From assembly GCA_000257205.1 (NCBI GenBank), contig AEZC01000017.1, forward strand, positions 1-37,799: DNA of 37,799 nucleotides, written 5' to 3'. Each line of letters starts with the position of its first letter. Position 1 is the stretch's first letter. Below the pieces are notes generated by a model. The model was given only the letters and a program-made list of their open reading frames with translations, had not been told where the DNA came from and ran no database searches. The translations under genes were made by a program, and so were the position numbers. The stretch is from Vibrio ordalii ATCC 33509. GTDB taxonomy: Bacteria; Pseudomonadota; Gammaproteobacteria; Enterobacterales; Vibrionaceae. Below, piece after piece: positions 9,471 to 18,784 of this stretch.

Positions 9471-9886
9471 TGCCCTAACCCTTGTTTAATCGAACGGATA
9501 ACACTTCCCAGCAGCGGTATTTGTTCGTAGAGCATTTCTCCCAAGTCAAAATAATCACGGTGATAAATGACTTGGTTATCTTGAAACTTGAGATGGCTCA
9601 TCCCTTGTACTTGTATAAGCTTTCCACGAGCTAACCGAGGATGCTGCAGAGACATAGTCCATGTGAGAAAGCCACAATCACCGACTTGTTGATGATCATG
9701 GATAGTAAAATCGCAACGCTGTACGTTTTGATATAAACGAGCAAAATAGTCTGATAGTGCTATCCAACCTTCAATACGATGTGCTGCATCTTCAAAAAGG
9801 ACATTGTCGTGATAAACCTGACGTAATAAAGGTAAGTTCTCTTTGTTGAGTTTACGGTAAACCTCAGCAACCGATTCGACATCCAT
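9467..9886 (-). CDS. SnoaL/NTF2-like protein, first gene of the cfa operon
   Basis: 139 residues of the SnoaL/NTF2-like cone fold: N-terminal helix (VAEVYRKLNKENLPLLRQVY), DNVLFEDAAHRIEGWIALSDYFARLY, then beta strands (GFLTWTMSLQHPR, LIQVQGMSHLKF) and a final HRDYFDLGEML motif. Proteins of this fold bind or isomerise small hydrophobic ligands. The frame is open to 9937, but ATG 9886 is chosen because GGAA lies 7 bases upstream and the longer version would extend into the operator repeats. First gene of the operon; its leader carries the ECF-type promoter and palindromic sites listed separately. Overlaps the SDR gene by ATGA. Confidence 0.88.
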   Translation of the reverse strand: MDVESVAEVYRKLNKENLPLLRQVYHDNVLFEDAAHRIEGWIALSDYFARLYQNVQRCDFTIHDHQQVGDCGFLTWTMSLQHPRLARGKLIQVQGMSHLKFQDNQVIYHRDYFDLGEMLYEQIPLLGSVIRSIKQGLGQ

Positions 9887-9904
9887 TGTACGTTTCCATA
9901 AGTT

Positions 9905-9971
9905 ATACAAAAACTTCACATGTACAAAATAGTACAAGTCACTTAGTTATACAAAATATTTCTTGTATAAC
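9905..9971. promoter_or_regulatory. Operator-like array: perfect palindrome plus related half-sites
   Basis: Perfect inverted repeat GTTATACAA (9946-9954), 8-bp spacer, TTGTATAAC (9963-9971). Nearer the gene lie TGTACA and GTACAA around 9921-9936 (an inverted pair with a 5-bp spacer) and a further TTATACAA at 9903-9910. All are variants of one TTGTA(T/C)A-type element, just upstream of the NTF2-like start (9886) and downstream of the candidate ECF promoter. MerR-family light-responsive regulators (LitR/CarH) are a possible binder, which is inference only. Confidence 0.6.
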
Positions 9972-9989
9972 TTTATATCTTTTCGGTTC

Positions 9990-10016
9990 ATACGTGGTTA
10001 AGAGAAATTAAGATCA
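9990..10016 (-). promoter_or_regulatory. Candidate RpoE-ChrR (ECF11)-type promoter of the cfa operon
   Basis: On the minus strand TGATCT (from 10016) is followed, with 16 bases between, by CGTAT (9994-9990). This resembles the TGATCC / CGTA-type promoter described for the sigma factor RpoE paired with ChrR, which responds to singlet oxygen; I am recalling that consensus, not computing it. It would start transcription about 95 bases before ATG 9886. Confidence 0.5.
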
Positions 10017-10059
10017 AAAAAAGCAAATAAAGACCCAGATTTCAATAGTTACGGTGATC

Positions 10060-10087
10060 AAAAAGGCCAGCGTAATTCGCTGGCCTT
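10060..10087 (-). terminator. htpX terminator
   Basis: Perfect 10-bp stem AAGGCCAGCG (10063-10072) / CGCTGGCCTT (10078-10087). On the minus strand it is followed by TTTTT. It lies 22 bases after the htpX stop. A T-rich stretch also follows on the plus strand. Confidence 0.85.
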
Positions 10088-10108
10088 CTCTTTTTTAGTT
10101 AGCTTAGA

Positions 10109-10972
10109 TTAACTATTGCGCAAAGCGGCGATGCGTTTATCAAGCGGTGGATGACTCATCAATAATTCCGTCATTGAACGTTTACCGTTGATACCAAAAG
10201 CCATCATGGAACCTTCCAATTGAGATTCTTGCCCCATTTTTAAACGCTCTAACGCCGCAATCATCTTGTGTTTACCCACCAGCTTTGCTGCACCTGCGTC
10301 GGCGTGGAATTCGCGATGACGGCTATACCACATCGTAATAAAGCTTGCTAGGAAGCCAAATACCAATTCCAGCACCATAGAGATACCAAAGTAGACCATC
10401 ATATTGCTGCCGCCACCCTCTTCTGAATCACGAGATGACACAATGTTTGCGATAAAGCGCGATAAGAAAATAACGAAGGTATTAACCACACCCTGCATTA
10501 AGGTCATCGTAACCATATCGCCATTGGCAATATGGCTCACTTCATGCGCCAATACCGCTTCCGCCTCGTCTCGTGTCATGCTGTGCAATAACCCTGTTGA
10601 AACAGCGACGAGGGAATCATCACGCTTAGCGCCAGTTGCAAAAGCGTTGATGTCCGGTGAATCATAAATTGCCACCGTTGGCATACCAATGCCGGCTTGC
10701 TGAGCTTGACGGTTCACAGTTTGCAGTAACCAGTGTTCTGTTTCGTTACGTGGACTTTCAATCACCATTCCACCAACCGAGCGCAGAGCCATACTCTTTG
10801 ACATCAATAATGAAATAAATGAACCGCCAAAGCCAAACAACGCGGCCATGACTAGCAAGCCAGATAAACTGCCGGGCTGCATCCCCGTCACAGCATAAAC
10901 AATATTTAATACAAGGCTAAGAACCAGAACCACCGCAAGGTTGGTTGCTAGAAATAACATGACTCGTTTCAT
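10109..10972 (-). CDS. htpX: Protease HtpX (membrane zinc metalloprotease)
   Basis: 287 residues, the usual length. M48-family inner-membrane zinc protease that degrades damaged membrane proteins together with FtsH. Two N-terminal membrane segments (residues ~4-27 and ~35-58) precede the zinc motif HEVSH at 143-147. Two further hydrophobic stretches follow ([20 protein letters not shown] and [24 protein letters not shown]), then the third zinc-ligand Glu in REFHADAGA. Start ATG 10972 has GGAG 8 bases upstream. Monocistronic with its own terminator. I looked for the heat-shock promoter known for enteric htpX and found no convincing CCCCAT element upstream. Assignment is firm. Confidence 0.97.
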   Translation of the reverse strand: MKRVMLFLATNLAVVLVLSLVLNIVYAVTGMQPGSLSGLLVMAALFGFGGSFISLLMSKSMALRSVGGMVIESPRNETEHWLLQTVNRQAQQAGIGMPTVAIYDSPDINAFATGAKRDDSLVAVSTGLLHSMTRDEAEAVLAHEVSHIANGDMVTMTLMQGVVNTFVIFLSRFIANIVSSRDSEEGGGSNMMVYFGISMVLELVFGFLASFITMWYSRHREFHADAGAAKLVGKHKMIAALERLKMGQESQLEGSMMAFGINGKRSMTELLMSHPPLDKRIAALRNS

Positions 10973-11279
10973 TACTTATCTCCGAATGAAAATCTTATTA
11001 TGAGTGTAGGCTGCGAGCGACGCTAGCATGAACCCACACAATTTTTCATATACATATAGTCTAAGATTTGAAAAACAAGGTTAAGCGATAAATTGAAACA
11101 TTTGATGTCTGCAGCAGAGCGATATGTAAAATCTTTCGCGAAATAATCAGATTAGAGCTATTCGCTCATCAATCGCATAAGAACAGAGACACATAAGACT
11201 TTGGTCGTATTGAGGCACCCGTTTAAAACGACTACATTGCGTTAGAAATAGACATTCTCGAAAGACAAAGGACAACATC
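10973..11279. other. Intergenic region between htpX and the 55-aa gene
   Basis: 307 bases, AT-rich, without a plausible ORF. It must hold the divergent promoters of htpX and of the small plus-strand gene. A possible sigma-70 promoter for the latter is listed separately. I see no hairpin, repeat or RNA gene here. Confidence 0.6.
11210..11238 (+). promoter_or_regulatory. Possible sigma-70 promoter of the 55-aa gene
   Basis: TTGAGG (11210-11215), 17-bp spacer, TACATT (11233-11238). Four of six bases match consensus in each element. It would give a leader of about 35 bases before ATG 11280. Confidence 0.35.
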
Positions 11280-11447
11280 ATGGCTGAAACGAGCAACTAT
11301 CAAATGGCGATTGATTTACTGTGTTGCCACTTAGGTCTCTCTGAAGATGAAGCGAAACAGCAATTGGGAATTGGCAGTACACCTGCCGCACAGCAGCAAA
11401 TATCTGACACGCAACAAGCTCTTATGGGGCTAATGCAAGAAAAATAG
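11280..11447 (+). CDS. Small uncharacterised protein, 55 aa
   Basis: ATG 11280 to TAG 11445-11447 encodes 55 residues starting MAETSNYQMAIDLLCCHLGL. AAAGGA lies 7 bases before the ATG and a strong hairpin with a T run follows about 40 bases after the stop, so it has a complete one-gene transcription unit. The protein is soluble, acidic to neutral, apparently all-helical (AIDLLCCHLGLSEDEAKQQL, then a Gln-rich helix), with adjacent Cys16-Cys17 and no signal peptide. I do not recognise the family. It could be a small regulatory or chaperone-like protein; nothing in the sequence identifies its job. Confidence 0.65.
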   Translation: MAETSNYQMAIDLLCCHLGLSEDEAKQQLGIGSTPAAQQQISDTQQALMGLMQEK

Positions 11448-11488
11448 CCGTTAGCAAGACTGGTAACAGTTTATGCTAACTAAATTGA

Positions 11489-11526
11489 AACAGCGCCGCT
11501 CATGACATCATGGGTGGCGCTGTTTT
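11489..11526. terminator. Terminator between the 55-aa gene and ftsK
   Basis: Stem AACAGCGCC (11489-11497) / GGCGCTGTT (11516-11524), with an inner CATGA/TCATG stem in the loop, followed by TTTTG on the plus strand. On the minus strand only a short TTTC follows, so it serves the small gene well and ftsK less clearly. Confidence 0.7.
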
Positions 11527-11552
11527 GTTTGTGTTGCCTACAATAACCGTGA

Positions 11553-14429
11553 TTAATCTCGCGGCGGCGCTGGCGATAATACTTCGCGATTGCCATTATG
11601 GCCGGGAGCACTCACGATACCTTGTGCTTCCAGCTGCTCTACAATTCTTGCAGCGCGGTTGTAACCGATTTTAAATCGGCGTTGTACACCTGAAACTGAA
11701 CCTCGACGCGTTTCCACTACATGTTCAACCACTTGATCAAATAGCGGATCCACTTCTTCATCACTTTCCATCTTCTCACCGGGTAGCAAGGCTTCTGGTC
11801 CTTGGTCACCATAAGTGATCTCTTCTATGTAGTTCGGCTTACCACGTGCTTTCCAGTTGTTTACCACCGCATGCACATCTTCATCCGAGGCAAACGCACC
11901 GTGAACCCGGATCGTGTGGCTAGAACCCGGTGGTAGATAGAGCATATCGCCCATACCGAGCAGTGATTCTGCACCACTTTGGTCCAAAATAGTTCTTGAG
12001 TCGGTTTTAGTCGAAACGGTAAACGCAACGCGGGTCGGAATATTCGCTTTGATTAAACCGGTGATCACATCAACCGATGGGCGCTGAGTGGCCAAAATAA
12101 GGTGAATACCCGCAGCACGAGCCTTTTGTGCCAAACGCGCGATCAACTCTTCTACTTTTTTACCCACCACCATCATCAGATCAGCAAATTCATCAACAAC
12201 CACGACAATGTAAGGCAGTTTTTCCAGCAGTGGCGGTTCACTCTCCATACTGTCCCCTTCTCTCCACAAAGGATCGTGGATGGGGTGACCAGCAGCAGCG
12301 GCCATTTTTAGCTTATCATTGAAGCCTTTGATGTTACGCACACCAAGCACAGACATTAATTTATAACGACGTTCCATTTCACCCACACACCAACGTAAAG
12401 CATTTGATGCGTCTTTCATGTCAGTCACGACTTCAGCTAACAGGTGAGGAATGCCCTCGTAGATCGATAGCTCTAACATTTTCGGGTCAATCATAATAAA
12501 ACGAACGTCTTCTGGGCTCGCTTTATAAAGCATGCTGAGGATCATCACGTTGACCCCAACTGACTTACCTGAACCTGTTGTACCAGCCACCAACACGTGC
12601 GGCATTTTGGCTAAATCCGCGACCAGTGCTTCACCTGCAATGTCTTGCCCTAAAACGATGGTCGTCGGTGATTTTGCTTCTTGGAATTGACGACTTTTTA
12701 TAACATCTGACAAATAGACGGTTTGACGACTCATGTTTGGCAGTTCAAGGCCAACATAAGGTTTGCCAGGGATCACTTCAACCACCCTCACCGCCATCGC
12801 CGACAAAGAACGCGCCAAATCCATCGATAGGCTAGAAATACGGCTCACTTTTACGCCTGGAGCTAAATCTAGTTCAAAACGAGTGATAACCGGCCCCGGA
12901 AAGATATCAACCACTTGCGCTTGGATTTTGTAATCCGCGAGTTTAGATTCAACCAAACGAGCAACCTCCTCTAATGCCTCTCGGTCAATAAAGTGTTCAC
13001 GCTTTTCTGGGTGATACAGAAGCTCTAACGTCGGTAGTGGCTCCGTCGGTTTTGGCAGGTTAGTTTCTTTTTGCATTAAAAATGGGTTTTGCTTGGCCGC
13101 CATATTGGCCTGAGCCGAAGACACCATGTTCTGAAAAGCCGTCACATCACTGTCTTGCTGGCCTAACGGTGGCTCGTCATCTTCTGACATCACATCAAGA
13201 TCAGCAGCCAACGCTTGATCTGATTCATCTTCATCCAGCACATCCAAGTTGGAAATAACGGGTTCAACACGCGACACATCAAGATCAACTTCTGTCATAT
13301 TGAGCGAGGGAGCACTCACCTCTTCGTCCTCTACCCATGCATATTGCTGAGCCTCTTGACAGGCATCAAGGTCGGCATTGGCTAATGCTTGATGCTCATT
13401 AGCTCGCTCATCTACCCAGTTAGCCGATGAAAGTGCAAGGTCATCTTCTTCCAACGCAACAAATTCTAACTCTTCAATCGTTGCGCTAAGCTGCTTGCTG
13501 CGATCAAATGGCGTTTCATCCGAGTGAGTTTCACTACATGTAGACGAAGTGTCAGCCTGAGTTTTGACCTTTGGCATATGAATATTAAAACGTCTTGGCG
13601 AGTGAGTCTGTTCCTGTTCGACATCTACAGCTGGCGGATGCTCAGCATCAAACGCATCGAGAGTAGGTTTGACATACTCTTGATCTGACGACCTAGACTC
13701 AACAACAGCTAAGTCTGGGGATGATAATTCAAGCGGCAACAGTTCCATGGGCGACAAAACGGGCGCAATATCTTCATCTTTCTCACCTCGTAGGCGATTG
13801 ATCAACGCAATGCCAAGAGAAATACTCATCGTCCCTAACCATTCCACGATGCTTAGCCAAGAGATACCTGTTAGCAGCGTAAAACCAGCGCCCCATAAAA
13901 AGAGCAATACTAAGGTTGAACCTAATAAATTAAGCGTTGGCAACGCCAAACTGGTTAAGACATCCCCAATCACACCACCAGATGAAAAATACCAAATATC
14001 ATCAAAGTTAATATCCGCAAGGCCACAACTAGTCAAAATCAAGATAGTTAAGCCAAGTAAACGCGTTCCCCACAACACAAAATCAAGGGGTTCATTCGCG
14101 TCTCTTTTACGCAGAAAGACCCATGCTAATACGGTTATAATGAACGGAATTGGGTAGGCCAAAGATCCAAAAACAAAGAATAAGGTATCGGCAATCCAGG
14201 CTCCAATAATACCGCCTGCATTTTCAATATCGCCTCCCCACGCGGTTTGCGACCATGAAGGATCGGCGGGGCTAAATGTCAATAAAGCGATGGAAAGAAG
14301 CACAGAGGCAAGAACGGCGACAATAAGCCCACACTCTTTCAGGCGTTGCAATCCATTGAGGCGTGAAGACTGAGGCTCTTCACTGGTCTTAATAATGGTC
14401 TCAACTTTATTTTGGTTCTCTTTGAACAT
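11553..14429 (-). CDS. ftsK: DNA translocase FtsK
   Basis: 958 residues. Septal DNA pump that clears and aligns chromosome termini and activates XerCD at dif. N-terminal membrane domain has four or five hydrophobic segments (residues ~25-200), then an acidic, low-complexity linker (~210-460), shorter than the ~600-residue linker of E. coli FtsK (1329 aa). The motor domain has Walker A GTTGSGKS (616-623, Lys622) and Walker B VVVVDEF (Asp746-Glu747). The C-terminal gamma winged helix ([24 protein letters not shown] pattern), which reads KOPS, is intact. Start ATG 14429 has TAGGT just upstream. It lies downstream of lrp on the same strand, as in many gamma-proteobacteria, but lolA does not follow it here. 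Confidence 0.97.
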   Translation of the reverse strand: MFKENQNKVETIIKTSEEPQSSRLNGLQRLKECGLIVAVLASVLLSIALLTFSPADPSWSQTAWGGDIENAGGIIGAWIADTLFFVFGSLAYPIPFIITVLAWVFLRKRDANEPLDFVLWGTRLLGLTILILTSCGLADINFDDIWYFSSGGVIGDVLTSLALPTLNLLGSTLVLLFLWGAGFTLLTGISWLSIVEWLGTMSISLGIALINRLRGEKDEDIAPVLSPMELLPLELSSPDLAVVESRSSDQEYVKPTLDAFDAEHPPAVDVEQEQTHSPRRFNIHMPKVKTQADTSSTCSETHSDETPFDRSKQLSATIEELEFVALEEDDLALSSANWVDERANEHQALANADLDACQEAQQYAWVEDEEVSAPSLNMTEVDLDVSRVEPVISNLDVLDEDESDQALAADLDVMSEDDEPPLGQQDSDVTAFQNMVSSAQANMAAKQNPFLMQKETNLPKPTEPLPTLELLYHPEKREHFIDREALEEVARLVESKLADYKIQAQVVDIFPGPVITRFELDLAPGVKVSRISSLSMDLARSLSAMAVRVVEVIPGKPYVGLELPNMSRQTVYLSDVIKSRQFQEAKSPTTIVLGQDIAGEALVADLAKMPHVLVAGTTGSGKSVGVNVMILSMLYKASPEDVRFIMIDPKMLELSIYEGIPHLLAEVVTDMKDASNALRWCVGEMERRYKLMSVLGVRNIKGFNDKLKMAAAAGHPIHDPLWREGDSMESEPPLLEKLPYIVVVVDEFADLMMVVGKKVEELIARLAQKARAAGIHLILATQRPSVDVITGLIKANIPTRVAFTVSTKTDSRTILDQSGAESLLGMGDMLYLPPGSSHTIRVHGAFASDEDVHAVVNNWKARGKPNYIEEITYGDQGPEALLPGEKMESDEEVDPLFDQVVEHVVETRRGSVSGVQRRFKIGYNRAARIVEQLEAQGIVSAPGHNGNREVLSPAPPRD

Positions 14430-14485
14430 AAACCTAGATTCTGATTAACGCCAACACTCAAGGTTTATTGCGCTTGATGCGTTGG

Positions 14486-14516
14486 TTGGGGTGAAAACAG
14501 TTTGGGTGAAAACAGT
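14486..14516. repeat. Two 15-bp tandem direct repeats upstream of ftsK
   Basis: GGGTGAAAACAGT occurs at 14489-14501 and 14504-14516, within a 15-bp repeating unit, 60-90 bases before the ftsK ATG. Could be a regulator binding site or a small duplication. It is not a LexA palindrome. Confidence 0.55.
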
Positions 14517-14541
14517 CCGAGCGGCAAAAGCCGCTCGGTTT
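14517..14541. terminator. Hairpin between lrp and ftsK, possible lrp terminator
   Basis: Perfect 9-bp GC-rich stem CCGAGCGGC (14517-14525) / GCCGCTCGG (14530-14538) with loop AAAA. The plus strand continues TTTGTT. On the minus strand, the direction of lrp, the tail is ACTGTTTT, so termination of lrp is plausible but not ideal. Confidence 0.5.
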
Positions 14542-14630
14542 GTTGTGCGATTTAACCACATCAAGGTTAAAAACCCAATTGGCGAACGTCAGAATGTGGA
14601 AAGAAGTACCACTATTCAGACAATCTAGCA

Positions 14631-15125
14631 TTATCGAGTTTTGATAACCAGTTGGTTACTTTGCTTCACTTCTTCCATCACAACATAAGTACGAGTGTCA
14701 TTGACTCCAGGTAAACGCAATAGAGTGTCACCCAGCAATTTACGATACGCGCCCATGTCTGAGACTCGAGTTTTGAGAAGATAGTCAAAATCACCCGAGA
14801 CAAGATGGCATTCTTGAATGTCATCCAGTTTTTGAACCGCGGTATTAAACTGCTCAAACACATCAGGTGCACCACGATTCAGTGTAATTTCCACAAATAC
14901 CAACAGCGAAGCATCAAGATATTGTGGATTCAACAACGCGGTATAACCGGTAATGAAACCTTGACGCTCTAAACGACGTACACGCTCTAAACAGGGGGTT
15001 GGAGATAAACCCACTCGTTTTGATAATTCTACATTCGAAATACGACCATCTTTCTGCAATTCATTCAAAATATTGCGATCGATACGGTCTAAATCCTTGG
15101 ACGGCCTTTTATAGTTGTCTGCCAT
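14631..15125 (-). CDS. lrp: Leucine-responsive regulatory protein Lrp
   Basis: 164 residues, the standard length. Global feast/famine transcription regulator. N-terminal HTH (residues ~12-60: LDRIDRNILNELQKDGRISNVELSKRVGLS pattern, then TPCLERVRRLERQGFI) and a C-terminal RAM/AsnC ligand-binding domain (DIQECHLVSGDFDYLLK). Nearly identical to enteric Lrp over the visible motifs. AAGGTGGA lies upstream of ATG 15125. Divergently transcribed from ald across 156 AT-rich bases, an arrangement that suggests Lrp controls alanine catabolism here (inference). ftsK lies downstream. Confidence 0.97.
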   Translation of the reverse strand: MADNYKRPSKDLDRIDRNILNELQKDGRISNVELSKRVGLSPTPCLERVRRLERQGFITGYTALLNPQYLDASLLVFVEITLNRGAPDVFEQFNTAVQKLDDIQECHLVSGDFDYLLKTRVSDMGAYRKLLGDTLLRLPGVNDTRTYVVMEEVKQSNQLVIKTR

Positions 15126-15281
15126 TTTTTATTCCACCTTATTACTTCCTTGCAAAAATATATACTACAACCTTTTAATATTCAGCATCAAATTTTACAC
15201 ATTCACATCTATACTAGTCACAAATTCGAAACAACAACCCTACATATAGTTATAACAACCAAAAAAACCTAAGGAGTCAGG
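15126..15281. promoter_or_regulatory. lrp/ald divergent promoter region
   Basis: 156 bases, very AT-rich, containing both promoters. A CAGCATCAAATTTTA element at about 15183 resembles half of the degenerate Lrp consensus, suggesting Lrp acts on both genes. AAGGAG (15271-15276) is the ald ribosome site. No sure -10/-35 boxes are claimed. Confidence 0.4.
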
Positions 15282-16406
15282 ATGATCATTGGAGTTCCTA
15301 AAGAAATCAAAAACCACGAATATCGTGTGGGCATGATTCCCGCAAGCGTGCGCGAACTTGTCTCACACGGTCACCAAGTTTATGTTGAAACAAATGCCGG
15401 TTCCGGCATCGGCTTTTCAGACGATGATTACATCGCTGTAGGCGCATCCATTCTTCCTACTGCTTCTGACATTTTTGCGAAAGCAGAAATGATTGTTAAG
15501 GTCAAAGAACCTCAGGCTGCTGAACGAGCAATGCTCCGCGAAGGCCAAATTTTATTTACCTATTTACATCTAGCTCCAGATTTTCCACAAACTGAGGAGC
15601 TAATCAAGAGCAAAGCTGTCTGTATAGCCTACGAGACTGTAACAGATAATATGGGTCGCTTGCCACTATTAGCACCAATGTCTGAAGTCGCTGGTCGAAT
15701 GTCTATTCAATCAGGTGCGCAGTGTTTAGAAAAATCACACGCAGGCTGCGGTTTATTACTAGGTGGTGTACCTGGAGTCGCACCAGCGAAAGTGGTGGTG
15801 ATTGGTGGTGGTGTAGTCGGTGCCAACGCAGCCAGAATTGCCGTCGGAATGCGTGCTGATGTGACAATTCTCGACCGAAGTGTTGATATGCTGCGTAAAC
15901 TCGATGAAGAATTCCAAGGCCAGGCTAAAGTGGTATATTCAACAAAGGATGCAATTGAAAAATACGTCCTCGAAGCCGATTTAGTAATAGGCGCAGTACT
16001 GATCCCCGGAGCAGCAGCTCCTAAACTCGTTACTAAAGATCTGATTTCTAGAATGAAACCTGGCTCTGCGGTCGTTGATGTGGCAATTGACCAAGGCGGC
16101 TGCTTTGAGACCTCACATGCTACCACTCATGATGACCCGACCTATATCGTTGATGACGTCGTTCATTACTGCGTCGCAAACATGCCAGGCGCTGTGGCTC
16201 GCACATCAACTTTCGCCTTGAATAACGCAACGTTGCCTTACATTGTTAAACTGGCCAATAAAGGTTATCAACGTGCATTATTAGAGGATAAAGGATTCCT
16301 AGAAGGTTTAAACGTGATACACGGTAAAGTCACCTGCAAAGAGGTCGCCGAGAGTTTCAACCTTGAATATCTTGAGCCATCTGAAGCTATCGCTCTGTTT
16401 AACTAA
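15282..16406 (+). CDS. ald: Alanine dehydrogenase
   Basis: 374 residues, normal length. Catalyses NAD-dependent oxidative deamination of L-alanine to pyruvate and ammonium (reversible), cytoplasmic hexamer. Starts MIIGVPKEIKNHEYRVG. Lys in VKVKEPQ and His in YLHLAPD are the pyruvate-binding/catalytic residues of the family, and GGGVVGANAARIA is the NAD-binding Rossmann loop near residue 175. DVAIDQGGCFETS carries the conserved Asp. A perfect AAGGAG lies 6 bases before ATG 15282. Divergent from lrp and terminated by the hairpin at 16440-16473. Firm assignment. Confidence 0.97.
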   Translation: MIIGVPKEIKNHEYRVGMIPASVRELVSHGHQVYVETNAGSGIGFSDDDYIAVGASILPTASDIFAKAEMIVKVKEPQAAERAMLREGQILFTYLHLAPDFPQTEELIKSKAVCIAYETVTDNMGRLPLLAPMSEVAGRMSIQSGAQCLEKSHAGCGLLLGGVPGVAPAKVVVIGGGVVGANAARIAVGMRADVTILDRSVDMLRKLDEEFQGQAKVVYSTKDAIEKYVLEADLVIGAVLIPGAAAPKLVTKDLISRMKPGSAVVDVAIDQGGCFETSHATTHDDPTYIVDDVVHYCVANMPGAVARTSTFALNNATLPYIVKLANKGYQRALLEDKGFLEGLNVIHGKVTCKEVAESFNLEYLEPSEAIALFN

Positions 16407-16439
16407 CGATAACAATTTGCGGTAAGGCTCTCAATTCTT

Positions 16440-16473
16440 AGCCAAGTGCGTCATGCGCTTGGCTGTCATTTTT
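16440..16473 (+). terminator. ald terminator
   Basis: Stem AGCCAAG (16440-16446) / CTTGGCT (16458-16464), extended by three inner pairs (one G-U), then GTCATTTTTT. It overlaps the stop codon of the convergent methyltransferase gene (16466-16468). Confidence 0.8.
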
Positions 16474-17662
16474 TATAAGCGTGAACCAATATATTGCGTG
16501 GCGTTACTTTTCTAGCGCAAAACTGTTCAACCTGCACCTCATAACCTTGCTCTTGAAGATAAAGTGCCTTATCCAACACCAACCAAAGTTCAATTATGCG
16601 GCGAAATGCCTGCTGCACTAGCCCTATCCTTTCCATCTGCCAAAAACGCTGCTCACCTTTATGTTCATAAGCAGGCCAATCAACTTCTGGTAATGCAATG
16701 CTTTTTTGTGCTGCCGCCCAATGACAAAAAGCTAAAAACCCTTCGGCTAGTTGTGATTTTTTGAGACTCGGAATTGGGCAATATTGATGGTGCCCAAGTT
16801 CAGATCTTAGCAATAAATCAAAGCCCAAACGAAACGTCATTTCTTGCAAACGATGACGGCGAACCCGCTCTCCCCCCGTAACGGTTTCTTGCAGCGGAAT
16901 ACGCAGCTCTTGTTTGGATAAGGAAAGAGAAGAAGTACGACCGTAGCTGGATATGGGTTGGTAGCTATCGGCTTTGATTAAATGGTAGCAACATGGTGAA
17001 AACGTAATCGCAGGCAAGCGATGAGCAACGGAATATTCGAGTAGGCGAACATGGAGATCTCCACAGGCATGTAAAGCGACGGCATGCTGATTGGTATTGA
17101 AAACGCCAAACGCCTGCGGCTCAAAAGCGTCCCCTTGAATAAATTGCATCGGAAGATCATGTTCATCGGCGCAAGCTTGCCCTGCATGACAGAGCTGCGA
17201 CTGATATTCAAAACTAGTGACTTTTTGTTTTGACTGGGCTGCGATAATTCGACCTAAAAAACCTTTACCCGCACACCACTCTAGCCATTCCGTTCCAGAA
17301 TGCCTACAGAGGAGTGATTCGCTCATTAAACGAATTTGTTCTAGCTTTCTGCCAGGGATCCCCTGCACTAAGTAAGGGCTGAGTGCTTGCTGAGTAGTAC
17401 GAGGGGCATCTTGAAGCCTAATCATGATATCGGCTTCTTTTAACCCCTCGACATACGGATAAAGTTGCTCAATGAGCGTTTGCGGCGATGACTTTAAGCT
17501 ATCGATACTGTCCAAAGATAGCGTTTGCAACCACTGATCCAGCCTATGATCTGAATGTTTCCAAGGTGAACTTTCTAAGCCACTATGATGAAAGGGATCA
17601 AATCGCCAAAAACGTTGGTTTTCAATTAAAAAAGCATCGATATGTTTGAAAAGCGCGCGCAT
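16466..17662 (-). CDS. SAM-dependent methyltransferase (METTL25/GSTCD-like)
   Basis: 398 residues. A Rossmann methyltransferase core with motif I EWCAGKGFLGR near residues 128-138, acidic motif FEYQSQ, then ALHACGDLHVRLL and FSPCCYH, the Cys-Cys-His signature seen in the Methyltransf_32 family (eukaryotic GSTCD/METTL25 relatives). The N-terminal ~110 residues are a helical extension. Substrate unknown; RNA or a small molecule are both possible. ATG 17662 follows an exceptionally G-rich ribosome site (AGGGGGG), which lies in a hairpin (17668-17694). Lies downstream of cysB on the same strand, 80 bases away. Convergent with ald. Confidence 0.85.
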   Translation of the reverse strand: MRALFKHIDAFLIENQRFWRFDPFHHSGLESSPWKHSDHRLDQWLQTLSLDSIDSLKSSPQTLIEQLYPYVEGLKEADIMIRLQDAPRTTQQALSPYLVQGIPGRKLEQIRLMSESLLCRHSGTEWLEWCAGKGFLGRIIAAQSKQKVTSFEYQSQLCHAGQACADEHDLPMQFIQGDAFEPQAFGVFNTNQHAVALHACGDLHVRLLEYSVAHRLPAITFSPCCYHLIKADSYQPISSYGRTSSLSLSKQELRIPLQETVTGGERVRRHRLQEMTFRLGFDLLLRSELGHHQYCPIPSLKKSQLAEGFLAFCHWAAAQKSIALPEVDWPAYEHKGEQRFWQMERIGLVQQAFRRIIELWLVLDKALYLQEQGYEVQVEQFCARKVTPRNILVHAYKK

Positions 17663-17667
17663 ACATC

Positions 17668-17694
17668 CCCCCTAGAAAGACCAATTCTAGGAGG
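17668..17694 (-). promoter_or_regulatory. Hairpin covering the methyltransferase ribosome binding site
   Basis: Minus-strand CCTCCTAGAA pairs with TTCTAGGGGG (10 bp, one G-U) around a 7-nt loop. The 3' arm contains the G run that serves as Shine-Dalgarno for ATG 17662. It could also act as a weak cysB terminator, but no T run follows. Confidence 0.5.
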
Positions 17695-17741
17695 TGATGG
17701 TTTAATTAGAAAGTGTTTCGTTTTAAATGATCAAAATTAGC

Positions 17742-18734
<993 letters not shown>

Positions 18735-18765
18735 TTATCAAAGATCCAGATTTTTCAATCATAGT

Positions 18766-18784
18766 TTATAATTATTAGTTATAA
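18766..18784. promoter_or_regulatory. Dyad upstream of cysB, candidate autoregulatory site
   Basis: TTATAA (18766-18771), 7-bp spacer, TTATAA (18779-18784), about 50 bases before the cysB ATG. LysR-type regulators commonly bind T-N11-A dyads near their own promoter. Because the region is AT-rich, chance is a real alternative. The rest of 18717-19015 shows no gene. Confidence 0.35.

Noticed and set aside
14486..14516. Possible LexA (SOS) box upstream of ftsK, because E. coli ftsK is SOS-inducible
   Set aside because: The CTGT elements are direct repeats, not the CTGT-N8-ACAG palindrome required for LexA.
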